Assembly: GCA_023396225.1 (NCBI GenBank)
Contig: JAEWWT010000013.1
Span: 1 to 64,000, forward strand
Reading direction: 5' to 3'
DNA from: Bacillota bacterium
GTDB taxonomy: Bacteria > Bacillota > Clostridia > Oscillospirales > Ruminococcaceae
Length of the DNA: 64,000 nucleotides
The notes below the pieces were generated by a model. It saw nothing but the letters and a program-made list of their open reading frames with translations. It was not told the origin of the DNA and searched no databases. How positions within the stretch are numbered: position 1 is the first letter of the stretch; each line of letters opens with the position of its first letter. Positions 43,750 through 53,278 of the stretch are shown here, one piece after another. The position numbers and the translations under genes were made by a program.

Positions 43750-44691
43750 ATGCCATTGTTTCTTGGAATTGACACAAGCAATTACACAACTTCACTTGCA
43801 ATATATAATTCTGATGATAATTTTGTCGTACAATGTAAGAAGTTACTTCCCGTAAAGGAAGGACAGCTTGGCCTGCGTCAGAGTGACGCTGTATTCCATC
43901 ATACACAGCAGTTACCTGAACTTATAAAAGAAATGCTTAGTGATACTGATTGTTCAAAACTTGATGGAATAGGCGTGTCTGTGAGCCCCAGGAATATTGA
44001 GGGTTCATATATGCCTTGCTTTACCTGCGGTTCTGGACTAGCTGAATCTTTGTCTGCTGTGTTGAAGAAAAAAGTTCATAAAACATCGCATCAGGTTGGA
44101 CATGTTCTTGCTGCACTTTATTCTGCGGATAAGCTTGATTTGATTAATGAAAGGTTCATTGCTTTTCATGTAAGCGGCGGAACCACTGATTGTCTATTAT
44201 CTGAATTGTCACAAGAAAACATTTTAACCTTGACAGAAACAGGAACATCTCTTGATTTGAAAGCTGGACAGGCTATTGACAGGGTTGGTGTTATGCTTGG
44301 CTTGCAGTTTCCATGCGGAAGAAAACTTGAAAAGCTTGCAGAACAAAGTAATATGATTTATAAGATAAAGCCTGTACTGAAAGAAAGTAACTGTTGTTTA
44401 TCAGGCATAGAAAATCAATGCAGGAAAATGCTTCAGGATGGAATGGAACATTGTGATATAGCCAAATATTGTCTGACTTATATATATGCTGCTGTGAGAG
44501 GTATGTTTATTTCAGCAAGGAATAAATATGGCGAGCTTCCTGGTATCTTTGCAGGAGGAGTAATGTCAAATAAATTTATTAAGAACAACTTAATGAAAGA
44601 ATTTGATAACATTTATTTCGCTGCACCTGAATTTTCATGTGATAACGCTGTAGGGACGGCTGTATATGCATATTTAAGGAGTATTGAATGA
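43750..44691 (+). CDS. TsaD/Kae1-family paralogue
   Basis: The 313-residue protein is of the ASKHA-type Gcp fold and retains the metal ligands HxxxH (HQVGH near residue 115) and a C-terminal D-N (SCDNAVGTAV). The N-terminus GIDTSNYTTSLAIY differs from canonical TsaD (IETSCDETAAAVV-like), and the protein is about 25 residues shorter. This marks it as the Clostridia-specific paralogue usually found beside nusB/xseA rather than the tRNA t6A enzyme itself. Function unknown. It overlaps xseA by 4 nt. Confidence 0.82.
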   Translation: MPLFLGIDTSNYTTSLAIYNSDDNFVVQCKKLLPVKEGQLGLRQSDAVFHHTQQLPELIKEMLSDTDCSKLDGIGVSVSPRNIEGSYMPCFTCGSGLAESLSAVLKKKVHKTSHQVGHVLAALYSADKLDLINERFIAFHVSGGTTDCLLSELSQENILTLTETGTSLDLKAGQAIDRVGVMLGLQFPCGRKLEKLAEQSNMIYKIKPVLKESNCCLSGIENQCRKMLQDGMEHCDIAKYCLTYIYAAVRGMFISARNKYGELPGIFAGGVMSNKFIKNNLMKEFDNIYFAAPEFSCDNAVGTAVYAYLRSIE

Positions 44692-45872
44692 GCAGTATAT
44701 TAACTGTTTCACAGTTGAACAGATATATTTCTTTTAAGATAAAAGAGGATAATAATTTAAAGCTAATTCTTTTAAGAGGTGAAATATCCAACTTTACAAA
44801 TCACACAAAAACGGGGCATTTGTATTTTACAGTAAAGGATAACGAAAGTTCTGTAAAGGCTATTATGTTTAACAGCTTTGCATCAAGACTTAACTTCATT
44901 CCTTACAATGGAATGAGCGTTATTGTTTCAGCTTCGGTGCAGGTTTTTGAGCGTGATGGATTATACCAGCTTTATGTAAATGATATTCAGCCTGATGGAA
45001 TAGGTGCTTTGTTTACTGCTGTTGAACAGCTTAAGATGAGATTATTAGAAGAGGGTTTGTTTGATGAACAGTATAAGAAACCTCTTCCTGCATATCCGTC
45101 AAGAATTGCAGTAGTAACAGCTGAACAGGGTGCTGCATTACAGGATATACTTAATATATTAGGCAGAAGATATCCTATTGCTGAGGTTATAATATTTCCT
45201 GCAATCGTTCAGGGAGAGAAAGCTCCGCAGTCTTTATGTGAAGCAATAATTTCTGCTGATGACAGCTATTGTGATATTATTATAGTTGCAAGAGGCGGAG
45301 GTTCATTTGAGGACCTTATGTGCTTTAATAATGAAAGTGTTGTTAGGACAATATTTTTTTGCAGTACGCCTGTTATTTCTGCTGTCGGACATGAAACAGA
45401 TACAACTTTGTGTGATTTTGTTTCAGACCTGAGAGCGCCAACGCCATCTGCAGCAGCAGAGCTTGCCGTTCCGGATATAAATGCCTTTTATAACAAGCTT
45501 GAAGAGTATAGGAAGAATCTTGTAATTTCAGAACAAAATTACATTGAAAGCTTATATGATAAAATTAATTTACGTTATGAGTTGCTGGATAAGCAATCAC
45601 CAGAGGCGAAAATAGCATCATATATTCAGATATGTTCAAGTAACAAGCAGAAACTTGATACTGCTATTAAAAATGTCATGATGAATAAGTATAATGACTT
45701 CGTTAAAAAAGCAGAAGTTCTTGAAAAGCTTAACCCATTAAGGATAATTTCAAGCGGATATGCTGTGATATATAAGGATAATAAGAGAATACAGACATCT
45801 GAAGAGCTAAAAAAAGACGATAAAGTTAAAATAAATTTGTCAGATGGCTCTGTTGATGCTATAATAATATAA
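44688..45872 (+). CDS. xseA: exodeoxyribonuclease VII large subunit
   Basis: Catalytic subunit of ExoVII, degrading single-stranded DNA from both ends. The 394-residue protein has an N-terminal OB fold (residues 1-105), the core with VARGGGSFEDLMCFN and GHETDTTLCDFV, and a helical C-terminal region that binds XseB. It starts by ATGA overlap with the preceding gene. Confidence 0.96.
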   Translation: MSSILTVSQLNRYISFKIKEDNNLKLILLRGEISNFTNHTKTGHLYFTVKDNESSVKAIMFNSFASRLNFIPYNGMSVIVSASVQVFERDGLYQLYVNDIQPDGIGALFTAVEQLKMRLLEEGLFDEQYKKPLPAYPSRIAVVTAEQGAALQDILNILGRRYPIAEVIIFPAIVQGEKAPQSLCEAIISADDSYCDIIIVARGGGSFEDLMCFNNESVVRTIFFCSTPVISAVGHETDTTLCDFVSDLRAPTPSAAAELAVPDINAFYNKLEEYRKNLVISEQNYIESLYDKINLRYELLDKQSPEAKIASYIQICSSNKQKLDTAIKNVMMNKYNDFVKKAEVLEKLNPLRIISSGYAVIYKDNKRIQTSEELKKDDKVKINLSDGSVDAIII

Positions 45873-45904
45873 TGTATTTATGAAGGCTATGAAGGGTAAC
45901 AAAT

Positions 45905-46087
45905 ATGAATTTTGAGCAGAATATGAATAGGATAGAAGAGATAATTTCATCTTTGTCACAAGGGGAGATTGATCTGGATAATTCAGTTGAATTATATCAG
46001 GAGGGACTGAGCATATTAAATAACTGTAAAAAACAGCTTGATGAGGCTCAGCAGAAGATTTCTTCTTCGGGTATTAATAATGAATAG
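45905..46087 (+). CDS. xseB: exodeoxyribonuclease VII small subunit
   Basis: The 60-residue helical hairpin protein pairs with XseA; NFEQNMNRIEEIISSL and DNSVELYQEGLSILNNCKKQL are typical. The stop overlaps the next start (ATGAATAG). Confidence 0.95.
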   Translation: MNFEQNMNRIEEIISSLSQGEIDLDNSVELYQEGLSILNNCKKQLDEAQQKISSSGINNE

Positions 46088-46970
46088 CGAATTTGAATCC
46101 AGACTTACGTATTATGCTGAACTGGTGAATAATGAATTAAGAAGATATTTTGACTCTTTTAGAATTTCTGAAAACAGTTTGCAAAGTAAAGTTATAGATG
46201 CAATGTGGTATTCTATATCGGCAGGGGGCAAAAGGATACGACCTGTTCTTGTAATGGAGTACAACAGGATGTGCGGTGGAGAAGAGAGGAAAGCACTCTC
46301 ATGTGCCTGCGCTATAGAAATGATTCATACCTTTTCACTTATTCATGATGATCTTCCTTGCATGGATGATGATGATTTTCGCAGGGGACGGCCTTCTTGC
46401 CATAAGCAATTTGGAGAGGCTGTTGCACTTCTTGCAGGTGATGCTCTTGAAAATCATTCGTTTGAAATTATCTGTAAGGATAATAATATCAGTGCAGATA
46501 TTAAAGTGAAGGCAATGTCAATTCTTTCAAAAAATGTCGGAATATCAGGAATGATAGGAGGGCAGGCTATCGACATTAGTAATAGTGTGGATATAAGTAG
46601 GGAAGATATAAAGAAAATGTATTTGCTTAAAACGGGTGCATTGCTGTCAGCTTCATGTGAAATGGGTTGTATCACTGCTGGTGCAGATGACAGACTGCTT
46701 GCAGCAAGAATGTATGCAGAAAATCTGGGTGTTGCATTTCAGATTATTGATGATATACTTGATATTATGGGTGAATCTGAAAAACTTGGTAAGCCTGTCG
46801 GAAGCGATAAGAAGCATAATAAGAATACTTATGCTGAACTTGCCGGAGTAAAGAATGCAGCAGAATATGCAGAAAAATATACAAACAAAGCAATTGAATC
46901 GTTATCTGATTTTGAAGATTGCGGATTTATGATTGAACTTACTAAGAAAATGCTGACTAGAAAAAAATAA
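46080..46970 (+). CDS. ispA: farnesyl/geranyl diphosphate synthase
   Basis: Polyprenyl synthase building C15 (or C10/C20) diphosphate from IPP and DMAPP, upstream of undecaprenyl carrier synthesis. The 296 residues show FARM DDLPCMD with Asp90/91 and SARM DDILD. Start ATG 46080 overlaps the xseB stop by 8 nt. It neighbours dxs, which starts the same pathway. Confidence 0.95.
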   Translation: MNSEFESRLTYYAELVNNELRRYFDSFRISENSLQSKVIDAMWYSISAGGKRIRPVLVMEYNRMCGGEERKALSCACAIEMIHTFSLIHDDLPCMDDDDFRRGRPSCHKQFGEAVALLAGDALENHSFEIICKDNNISADIKVKAMSILSKNVGISGMIGGQAIDISNSVDISREDIKKMYLLKTGALLSASCEMGCITAGADDRLLAARMYAENLGVAFQIIDDILDIMGESEKLGKPVGSDKKHNKNTYAELAGVKNAAEYAEKYTNKAIESLSDFEDCGFMIELTKKMLTRKK

Positions 46971-46983
46971 GGATTGTGAGATA

Positions 46984-47454
46984 ATGAACAAACTTGAATA
47001 TAACTACATTTTAGTTTCGGCTGTTTTATCTTGGACAGTTGCACAATTAATCAAAACTTTTTTATACTATTTTCTGAATAAAAAATTCAGAATTGAAAGG
47101 CTATTCGGAGCTGGTGGAATGCCTAGTTCACATTCTTCGCTGGTATGCTCTGCTACAATAGCTGTTTTGAGAACATGTGGTATGGGCTCATCTGAGTTTG
47201 CAGTAATGTTTCTTGTTGCAATGATCGTAATGTATGATGCAATGGGTGTACGCCGCGCAGCAGGACTTCATGCCCGTGAGCTAAACAGAATGAATAAGCT
47301 GTTTACGAACCCTGAAACTGCAGTGCAATTATGCAAAATTAAAGACTTTGATCCAAAGAGAAAAGAACTTAAAGAGTATCTTGGTCATACTCCATTTGAA
47401 GTTTTAGGAGGGGCACTTTTAGGTATTTTGATTGCATTGATTGTGCCGATGTGA
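46984..47454 (+). CDS. DUF212/YuiD-like membrane protein (divergent PAP2 family)
   Basis: The 156-residue membrane protein has about four helices with GGMPSSHSSLVCS (residues 39-51) and YDAMGVRRAAG; these are the acid-phosphatase/vanadium-dependent-haloperoxidase-like motifs of the DUF212 family. Possibly a membrane lipid phosphatase; not shown. Located between ispA and dxs, so isoprenoid phosphates are a conceivable substrate (inference). Confidence 0.88.
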   Translation: MNKLEYNYILVSAVLSWTVAQLIKTFLYYFLNKKFRIERLFGAGGMPSSHSSLVCSATIAVLRTCGMGSSEFAVMFLVAMIVMYDAMGVRRAAGLHARELNRMNKLFTNPETAVQLCKIKDFDPKRKELKEYLGHTPFEVLGGALLGILIALIVPM

Positions 47455-47458
47455 TAAA

Positions 47459-49291
47459 ATGAGCTATGAAAAAAGATTAAGTCTTTGTGACCTCAAACTT
47501 CCAGGAGACTTAAAAAAACTCTCTGTAAAGCAATGTGAAGATTTATGCCGTGAAATCAGAAAAGAGCTTATAACTACGGTACTGAAAAACGGCGGACATT
47601 TGAGTTCTAACCTTGGAACGGTTGAGCTTTCTGTTGCTGTGCACAGAATTTTTGATTCTCCTAAAGATAAGATAATATGGGATGTCGGTCATCAGGCATA
47701 TACTCACAAAATTCTTACCGGACGGTTCTCACGTTTTTCAACATTGAGAAAAGAAAACGGATTGTCTGGTTTTACTCGTCCGTCAGAATCTAAACATGAT
47801 GCCTTTATAAGCGGACACAGCAGCACATCTATTTCAGCAGCATGCGGATTTGCAAAAGCAATGAAACTCAAAGGTGATAATCATCATGCTGTTGCAATAA
47901 TCGGCGATGGTGCGTTTACAGGTGGAATGGCTTATGAGGGACTTAATAATGCCGGCAAGAGCAATGATAATATTATTGTAATACTTAATCATAATGACAT
48001 GTCAATATCTAAAAATGTAGGTGCTCTTGCGAAATATCTGACTTCAATAAGAGCAAATCAAAAATATCTTAATGCAAAACATAGTGTTGAGAATGCGCTT
48101 GATAAAACTCCTGTTGTAGGTCAATCACTGAAAAAATTTCTTGTTTCTTCAAAATCTGTTGTTAAGTGGGCGTTGTATCGTACAACTATGTTTGAGGATC
48201 TGGGGTTTGTATATCTTGGCCCAGTAGATGGTCATAACATAAAAGAACTTGAGGAAGTCCTTACAGCAGCAAAAAGCCTTAACAAGCCTGTATTTATCCA
48301 TGTAAATACAATTAAAGGCAAAGGATACAGACCTGCTGAAAAAAACTCTGGTGCTTTTCATGCATTATCTCCAATTGAAAAGTGTAGTAATCCTGAAATT
48401 ATTACAGATGACATTTATTCTGCTGTGTTTGGAAAGGAATTGCTGAGATTATCAGAACTTGATGATAAAATATGTGCAATTACTGCTGCAATGAAATATG
48501 GAACAGGTTTGCAGTTCTTTGCAGAAAAGCATCCTGAGAGATTTTTTGATGTAGGATTAGCTGAACAGCATGCAGTTACATTTGCAGGGGGACTTGCTTA
48601 TGAAGGGTTTATTCCTGTAGTGTGTGTTTATTCAAGCTTTTTGCAGAGAGCATATGACCAGATAATACATGACCTTTCTATTTCAAAGCTTCATGTAGTT
48701 TTATGCATTGACCGTGCAGGAATAGTTGGCGAGGATGGGGAAACACATCAGGGTATTTTTGATGTTCCTATGCTGACATCAGTTCCAGGTATTACTATCT
48801 ATTCTCCGTCATCATATGGGGAGCTTAAGAGTAGCCTTAAAGAGGCTCTTTATTGCTGTAAAGGTGTTGTAGCTGTCAGGTATCCAAAAGGAAGTGATTG
48901 CTTGGAAAAAGAAACATATTTATCCGAATATGAGTATACAGGTAAAAATAATTCTGAATTGATAGTTTCTTATGGCAGAATAACACAGAAGATAATTTCA
49001 GATAAGAAAAATATCAATGCTGATTTTTTAAAATTGATTAAGATATTTCCTATTTCTGATGATGTCGCACAGATATGTCTTAATTATAATAATATTATAT
49101 TCTTTGAAGAAGGATATGAATACGGTGGAATAAGTGAACATTTTGTATGTTTACTTAATAAACTTGGATTCAGAGGAACAACTGAAATACATGCAATTAA
49201 TGATTTTGTAGCTCAGGCTGATGTTTGTTCTGCACTTAAAAAATATAGTCTAGATTGTGATTCTGTTAAAAGAATAGTTAATAAATCATAG
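47459..49291 (+). CDS. dxs: 1-deoxy-D-xylulose-5-phosphate synthase
   Basis: TPP-dependent first step of the MEP isoprenoid pathway, from pyruvate and glyceraldehyde-3-phosphate. The 610-residue protein has the TPP motif GDGAFTGGMAYEGLNNAG, the His-containing DVGHQAYTHK and the transketolase-like second domain with DVGLAEQHAVTFAGG. Start ATG 47459 (a TTG at 47441 in frame is less likely, as it overlaps the previous gene). Confidence 0.96.
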   Translation: MSYEKRLSLCDLKLPGDLKKLSVKQCEDLCREIRKELITTVLKNGGHLSSNLGTVELSVAVHRIFDSPKDKIIWDVGHQAYTHKILTGRFSRFSTLRKENGLSGFTRPSESKHDAFISGHSSTSISAACGFAKAMKLKGDNHHAVAIIGDGAFTGGMAYEGLNNAGKSNDNIIVILNHNDMSISKNVGALAKYLTSIRANQKYLNAKHSVENALDKTPVVGQSLKKFLVSSKSVVKWALYRTTMFEDLGFVYLGPVDGHNIKELEEVLTAAKSLNKPVFIHVNTIKGKGYRPAEKNSGAFHALSPIEKCSNPEIITDDIYSAVFGKELLRLSELDDKICAITAAMKYGTGLQFFAEKHPERFFDVGLAEQHAVTFAGGLAYEGFIPVVCVYSSFLQRAYDQIIHDLSISKLHVVLCIDRAGIVGEDGETHQGIFDVPMLTSVPGITIYSPSSYGELKSSLKEALYCCKGVVAVRYPKGSDCLEKETYLSEYEYTGKNNSELIVSYGRITQKIISDKKNINADFLKLIKIFPISDDVAQICLNYNNIIFFEEGYEYGGISEHFVCLLNKLGFRGTTEIHAINDFVAQADVCSALKKYSLDCDSVKRIVNKS

Positions 49292-49301
49292 GAGAAAAAC
49301 G

Positions 49302-50111
49302 GTGAGGCTTGATATTTACACTGTTCAGTCAGGCTTGATAAAAAGCCGCGAAAGAGCAAAAGAATATATTAAAAACGGTTATGTTACTGTTAATGAACAC
49401 ATTATAGAGAAACCTTCCTTTGAAGTTTATGAAAGTGATAATGTAGAAGTAACCTGTGATCAGCTCAAATATGTGGGACGAGGCGGCCTGAAGCTTGAAA
49501 AGGCGCTAAATTGTTTTAAAATAGAACTCAATAATAAGGTTTGTATTGATATTGGCGCTTCTACCGGAGGCTTTACTGATTGTATGCTGCAGAACGGTGC
49601 TGTAAAGGTGTATGCAGTTGATGTCGGACACGATCAGCTTGATTCATCTCTGATAAATGACAGTAGGGTTGTTAACCTTGAGAAGACAAATATAGTTAAT
49701 GTAAACTGTGATTTTTTTAATGAGAAAATAGATTTTATATCTGTGGATGTTTCATTTGTATCATTAAAACATATAATTCCTAATGTTTCTGACTTGTTAT
49801 CAGAAAACGGTCATAGTGTATTGCTTATTAAGCCACAGTTTGAAGCGGGAAAGACTTGTATTGGCAAAAATGGAATTGTGAAAGACAGGAAAGCACATAT
49901 AAGGGTTATTAATGAGATTATTCTATGTGTTGGTTTAAATGGATTGTCAGTTTGCGGTCTTGATTTTTCTCCTGTTTCTGGTGGAGACGGAAACATAGAA
50001 TATTTGTTGTACATTTCTAAGCCGTCTAAAGCGGATAAAGCGCCTGCAGTTAATTATCAGGTTGATAAAATTGTTAACGAAGCATTTTGCAGTTTGAATA
50101 AGAAGAGGTGA
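49302..50111 (+). CDS. tlyA: TlyA-family rRNA (cytidine-2'-O)-methyltransferase
   Basis: The 269-residue protein has an N-terminal S4 RNA-binding domain (residues 1-60) and an FtsJ-like SAM methyltransferase domain (IDIGASTGGFTDCMLQNGA) with the K-D-K-E-type catalytic setting. The start is GTG 49302 with AGGAG upstream. Usual neighbour of dxs and nadK in Firmicutes. Some homologues are haemolysin-named without evidence. Confidence 0.93.
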   Translation: MRLDIYTVQSGLIKSRERAKEYIKNGYVTVNEHIIEKPSFEVYESDNVEVTCDQLKYVGRGGLKLEKALNCFKIELNNKVCIDIGASTGGFTDCMLQNGAVKVYAVDVGHDQLDSSLINDSRVVNLEKTNIVNVNCDFFNEKIDFISVDVSFVSLKHIIPNVSDLLSENGHSVLLIKPQFEAGKTCIGKNGIVKDRKAHIRVINEIILCVGLNGLSVCGLDFSPVSGGDGNIEYLLYISKPSKADKAPAVNYQVDKIVNEAFCSLNKKR

Positions 50112-50115
50112 AGAA

Positions 50116-50973
50116 ATGCGTATTGTCCTAATGCCGAATTTTAAAAAGAAAAACGCTCTTTCAGCAGCGTTGAAAACATGTGATATTCTTAAAAATCTGG
50201 ATTGTGAGATATACACTGATAAGAATAATATACATGAGTTTGACTGTAAAAATTTTATTAATTACGGAGATATAAATGAAATTTCTGCTGAATCGGACAT
50301 AATAATTGCCATTGGCGGCGATGGAACTATTTTAAAGGCTGGAAGGTATGCATCAGCATATAATAAACCACTTCTTGGCATTAACACAGGAAGAATAGGA
50401 TTTATGGCTTCACTTGAAATTGATGAGCTTGAAAGTCTTTCAAGGCTTATTGACGGTGATTATTCCGTTCAGGAAAGAATGATGCTTGATGCATCCGTGT
50501 CTTCAGAAGGAAAAAATGAAGTTTATTCTGCTCTAAATGATATAGTTATTTCAAGAGCTTATTCAAAGCTGACAGACTATAGTGTTTACACTGGAAATAA
50601 GCTTGTTAGTTCAATCAGGGCTGACGGAGTTGTTTTTTCTACACCTACAGGTTCTACGGCATATGCTTTATCAGCAGGAGGACCTATTGTTGAACCAGCA
50701 ATGAAGTGTATTCAACTTACACCAATCTGTCCGCAGTCGTTATGTTCCAGACCTACGTTATTTTCAGACAGCAATGAACTTAGGCTTACTTATTCGTCAG
50801 TTCAGGCAGATGATGTTGTATTTATCGTAGATGGTAAGGAAAAAATTAGCCTTTCCGATGATCAGATCCTTACGATTTCTAAATCAGATAAAGTTTTAAA
50901 TCTGATTGACATGAAGAACAATTCTTTTTTTGATGCTGTGAACAATAAACTTATGAATTCTATTAAGGGGTAG
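50116..50973 (+). CDS. nadK: NAD kinase
   Basis: Makes NADP from NAD. The 285-residue protein has the GGDGTILKAGR motif and NDIVISR plus the TPTGSTAYALSAGGPI segment typical of the kinase. Lies between tlyA and argR, as is common. Confidence 0.96.
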   Translation: MRIVLMPNFKKKNALSAALKTCDILKNLDCEIYTDKNNIHEFDCKNFINYGDINEISAESDIIIAIGGDGTILKAGRYASAYNKPLLGINTGRIGFMASLEIDELESLSRLIDGDYSVQERMMLDASVSSEGKNEVYSALNDIVISRAYSKLTDYSVYTGNKLVSSIRADGVVFSTPTGSTAYALSAGGPIVEPAMKCIQLTPICPQSLCSRPTLFSDSNELRLTYSSVQADDVVFIVDGKEKISLSDDQILTISKSDKVLNLIDMKNNSFFDAVNNKLMNSIKG

Positions 50974-50974
50974 C

Positions 50975-51418
50975 ATGATGAAAAAGGAACGGCATGAGAA
51001 GATAATTGACATAATCAGAAATAATATTGTAGATACACAGGAGCTGCTCAAAGAATTTCTGTCAAAGCAGGGTATTGAAGTAACGCAGGCAACTCTTTCA
51101 AGGGATATCAGGGAGTTAAAATTATTTAAAGATTACGATGATAATAAGAATTATAGATATGTAGTACCTGATAATTCTCTGCCAGTATTCCCACAGATGT
51201 TTCTTGACGCGGTAATATCAGTTGACTTTGGCATGAACATGGTTGTATTGAAGTGTCATACAGGCATGGCTATGGCTGCTTGTTCAATACTTGATAAAAT
51301 TAATTACAGCGAAATATTAGGAACCATTGCAGGTGATGATACAATATTTGTATTAATGAAGTCAGAGGAAAAAGCAGATTGGTTTTCAGAAACAATGAAT
51401 AACTTATTATTAAAATGA
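50975..51418 (+). CDS. argR: arginine repressor ArgR
   Basis: The 147-residue protein has an N-terminal winged HTH (RHEKIIDIIRNNIVDTQELL, QATLSRDIRELKL) and a C-terminal arginine-binding, hexamer-forming domain (CHTGMAMAACSILDKI, GTIAGDDTIFVL). It starts 1 nt after the nadK stop, at one of two adjacent ATGs. Confidence 0.95.
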   Translation: MMKKERHEKIIDIIRNNIVDTQELLKEFLSKQGIEVTQATLSRDIRELKLFKDYDDNKNYRYVVPDNSLPVFPQMFLDAVISVDFGMNMVVLKCHTGMAMAACSILDKINYSEILGTIAGDDTIFVLMKSEEKADWFSETMNNLLLK

Positions 51419-51435
51419 TAAAGGTGAGTTAAATA

Positions 51436-53091
51436 ATGTTAAGTGAACTTTATATAGCTGATCTTGCATTGATTGAAGAAGCTGTTATTCCGTTTTCGGA
51501 CAATTTCAATGTATTTACGGGAGAAACAGGTGCAGGTAAATCAATACTGATAAATGGAATTAATGCAGTTCTTGGACACAGAACATCTAAAGACATAGTA
51601 AGAAGCGGCTGTGAAAAGGCCGTTATTACTGCTATGTTTAAAAACTTGTTTCCTGCCACTAAACATAAACTTGATGAATATGGTATTGATTATAGCGATG
51701 ATGAATTATCTATTACAAGAGAAATATTTGCTGATGGGGGCAGTTCTGCAAGAATTAATTCTAAACCTGCAAATATATCAGTTGTAAAGGCTATTGGAGA
51801 AACGCTTGTAAATATTCATGGCCAGCACGATAATCAGATTTTGCTGTCACCTGACAAGCATCTTGGTATACTTGATGCATATGCAGGACTTGAAAATCAG
51901 CTTGAAGACTACAGAACAGATTTCAAGGAACTTCAAAGCGTATCCCGACAGCTTAAATCCTTGGCAAATACTGAAAAGGACAAGGCTGAACGCATACAGC
52001 TTTTATTGCAGCGCATAGCTGATATTTCTACACTTGATATTCAGGCGGATGAGGATCAGCAGATTGAAGATGAATACAATCTTGCAAAGAACAGTGTTGA
52101 AATATCAAGAACGGTCCAGGAAGCTGTTGTGACACTTAATGGGGATGATATTAACCAAGGAATAATAAGTCAGATTAGTAAAATTGCTGATAATTTAAGC
52201 GTGTATTCTGATTTGATGAGTGATTTGTCCTCGCTGAACAACAGGCTCGTCAGCTTAAAAATTGAACTTGATGATATTTGCTCAGAGCTTATTAATATAA
52301 ATGACAGATCTGACTGCAATCCTGAAAGGTACTCATATCTTCTTGAAAGACGTCAGAAACTTTATGAAATAAAGAAAAAGTATGGTCCTGACCTGTGTGA
52401 TGTTCTAAATACTCTTTCTGTGTCAGAGAATGAACTTGACAATCTGAATACCAATACTGATAATATAAAAAAGCTTGCTGAACACAGGGAAGCTTTGCTT
52501 AAGCGTGTTTCAGAAAAAGCAAATAAATTATCTGAAAACAGAAAAGAAGCTGGGCTGCGTTTTGCTGGTCAGGTTCAGGAGGAGCTTAAGTTCCTTGACA
52601 TGCCTAATGTTCGGATAGAAGTGAAATTTGTTGAGGGAAAACTTACGTCCTATGGCATGGATTCTGTTGAATTTTATGTGTCAGCAAATATCGGTGAGGA
52701 ACCAAAGCCTATAAGTAAGTTTGCATCCGGCGGAGAGCTTTCAAGAATTATGCTTGCCCTCAAAAACGTTATTGCTGAAAAAGATGAAGTTCCTACAATG
52801 ATTTTTGATGAAATAGATACAGGTGTAAGTGGACGAGCTGCGCAGAAGATTGGAATTAAGCTTAAAGAAATTTCCAGAATAAGACAAGTTATTTGCGTAA
52901 CACACTTATCTCAGATTGCTGTTAAGGCTGATAACCACTTGTTAATTGAGAAAATGTCAGATAGTAACAGGACATTTACAACTGTAAAGAAACTTACATT
53001 TGATGAAAGAAAATATGAAATAGCAAGAATTCTGTGTGGGGATAATATTACTGAGACAGTACTTAAAAATGCTGAAGAACAATTAAAATAA
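51436..53091 (+). CDS. recN: DNA repair protein RecN
   Basis: SMC-like ATPase acting early in double-strand-break repair. The 551 residues contain Walker A GETGAGKS at residues 29-36, the signature NIHGQHDNQ, a long central coiled coil (about 155-370) and the C-terminal ATPase part ASGGELSRIMLAL with FDEIDTGVSG. In Clostridia spoIVB and spo0A usually follow; they do not here. Confidence 0.96.
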   Translation: MLSELYIADLALIEEAVIPFSDNFNVFTGETGAGKSILINGINAVLGHRTSKDIVRSGCEKAVITAMFKNLFPATKHKLDEYGIDYSDDELSITREIFADGGSSARINSKPANISVVKAIGETLVNIHGQHDNQILLSPDKHLGILDAYAGLENQLEDYRTDFKELQSVSRQLKSLANTEKDKAERIQLLLQRIADISTLDIQADEDQQIEDEYNLAKNSVEISRTVQEAVVTLNGDDINQGIISQISKIADNLSVYSDLMSDLSSLNNRLVSLKIELDDICSELININDRSDCNPERYSYLLERRQKLYEIKKKYGPDLCDVLNTLSVSENELDNLNTNTDNIKKLAEHREALLKRVSEKANKLSENRKEAGLRFAGQVQEELKFLDMPNVRIEVKFVEGKLTSYGMDSVEFYVSANIGEEPKPISKFASGGELSRIMLALKNVIAEKDEVPTMIFDEIDTGVSGRAAQKIGIKLKEISRIRQVICVTHLSQIAVKADNHLLIEKMSDSNRTFTTVKKLTFDERKYEIARILCGDNITETVLKNAEEQLK

Positions 53092-53191
53092 AGCTTTATT
53101 GTGTAAATAAAGGTTGTAAAGTCTTTAAGCTTGATATACAAACTATACAAATATTATTCTGCAAATTCTAAATATTCTTTTTGTAATTGTG

Positions 53192-53256
53192 TTGACATAA
53201 TTTAATGCGTACTATATACTTGTATTTAGCATACATCAAACCACTATATGTTGTGG
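53192..53256 (+). promoter_or_regulatory. nrdD promoter with paired NrdR-type boxes
   Basis: TTGACA (53192-53197), 17 nt, TATACT (53215-53220). Box 1 overlaps the -10 (ACTATAT at 53211) and box 2 is CCACTATATGTTGTGG (53241-53256, ACTATAT at 53243). The shared ACTATAT cores are 32 bp apart, three helical turns, as is normal for NrdR box pairs. Box 2 matches ACACWATATMTWGTGT at about 13 of 16 positions. Confidence 0.75.
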
Positions 53257-53278
53257 TAGCAATTACGGAGGGATATTG

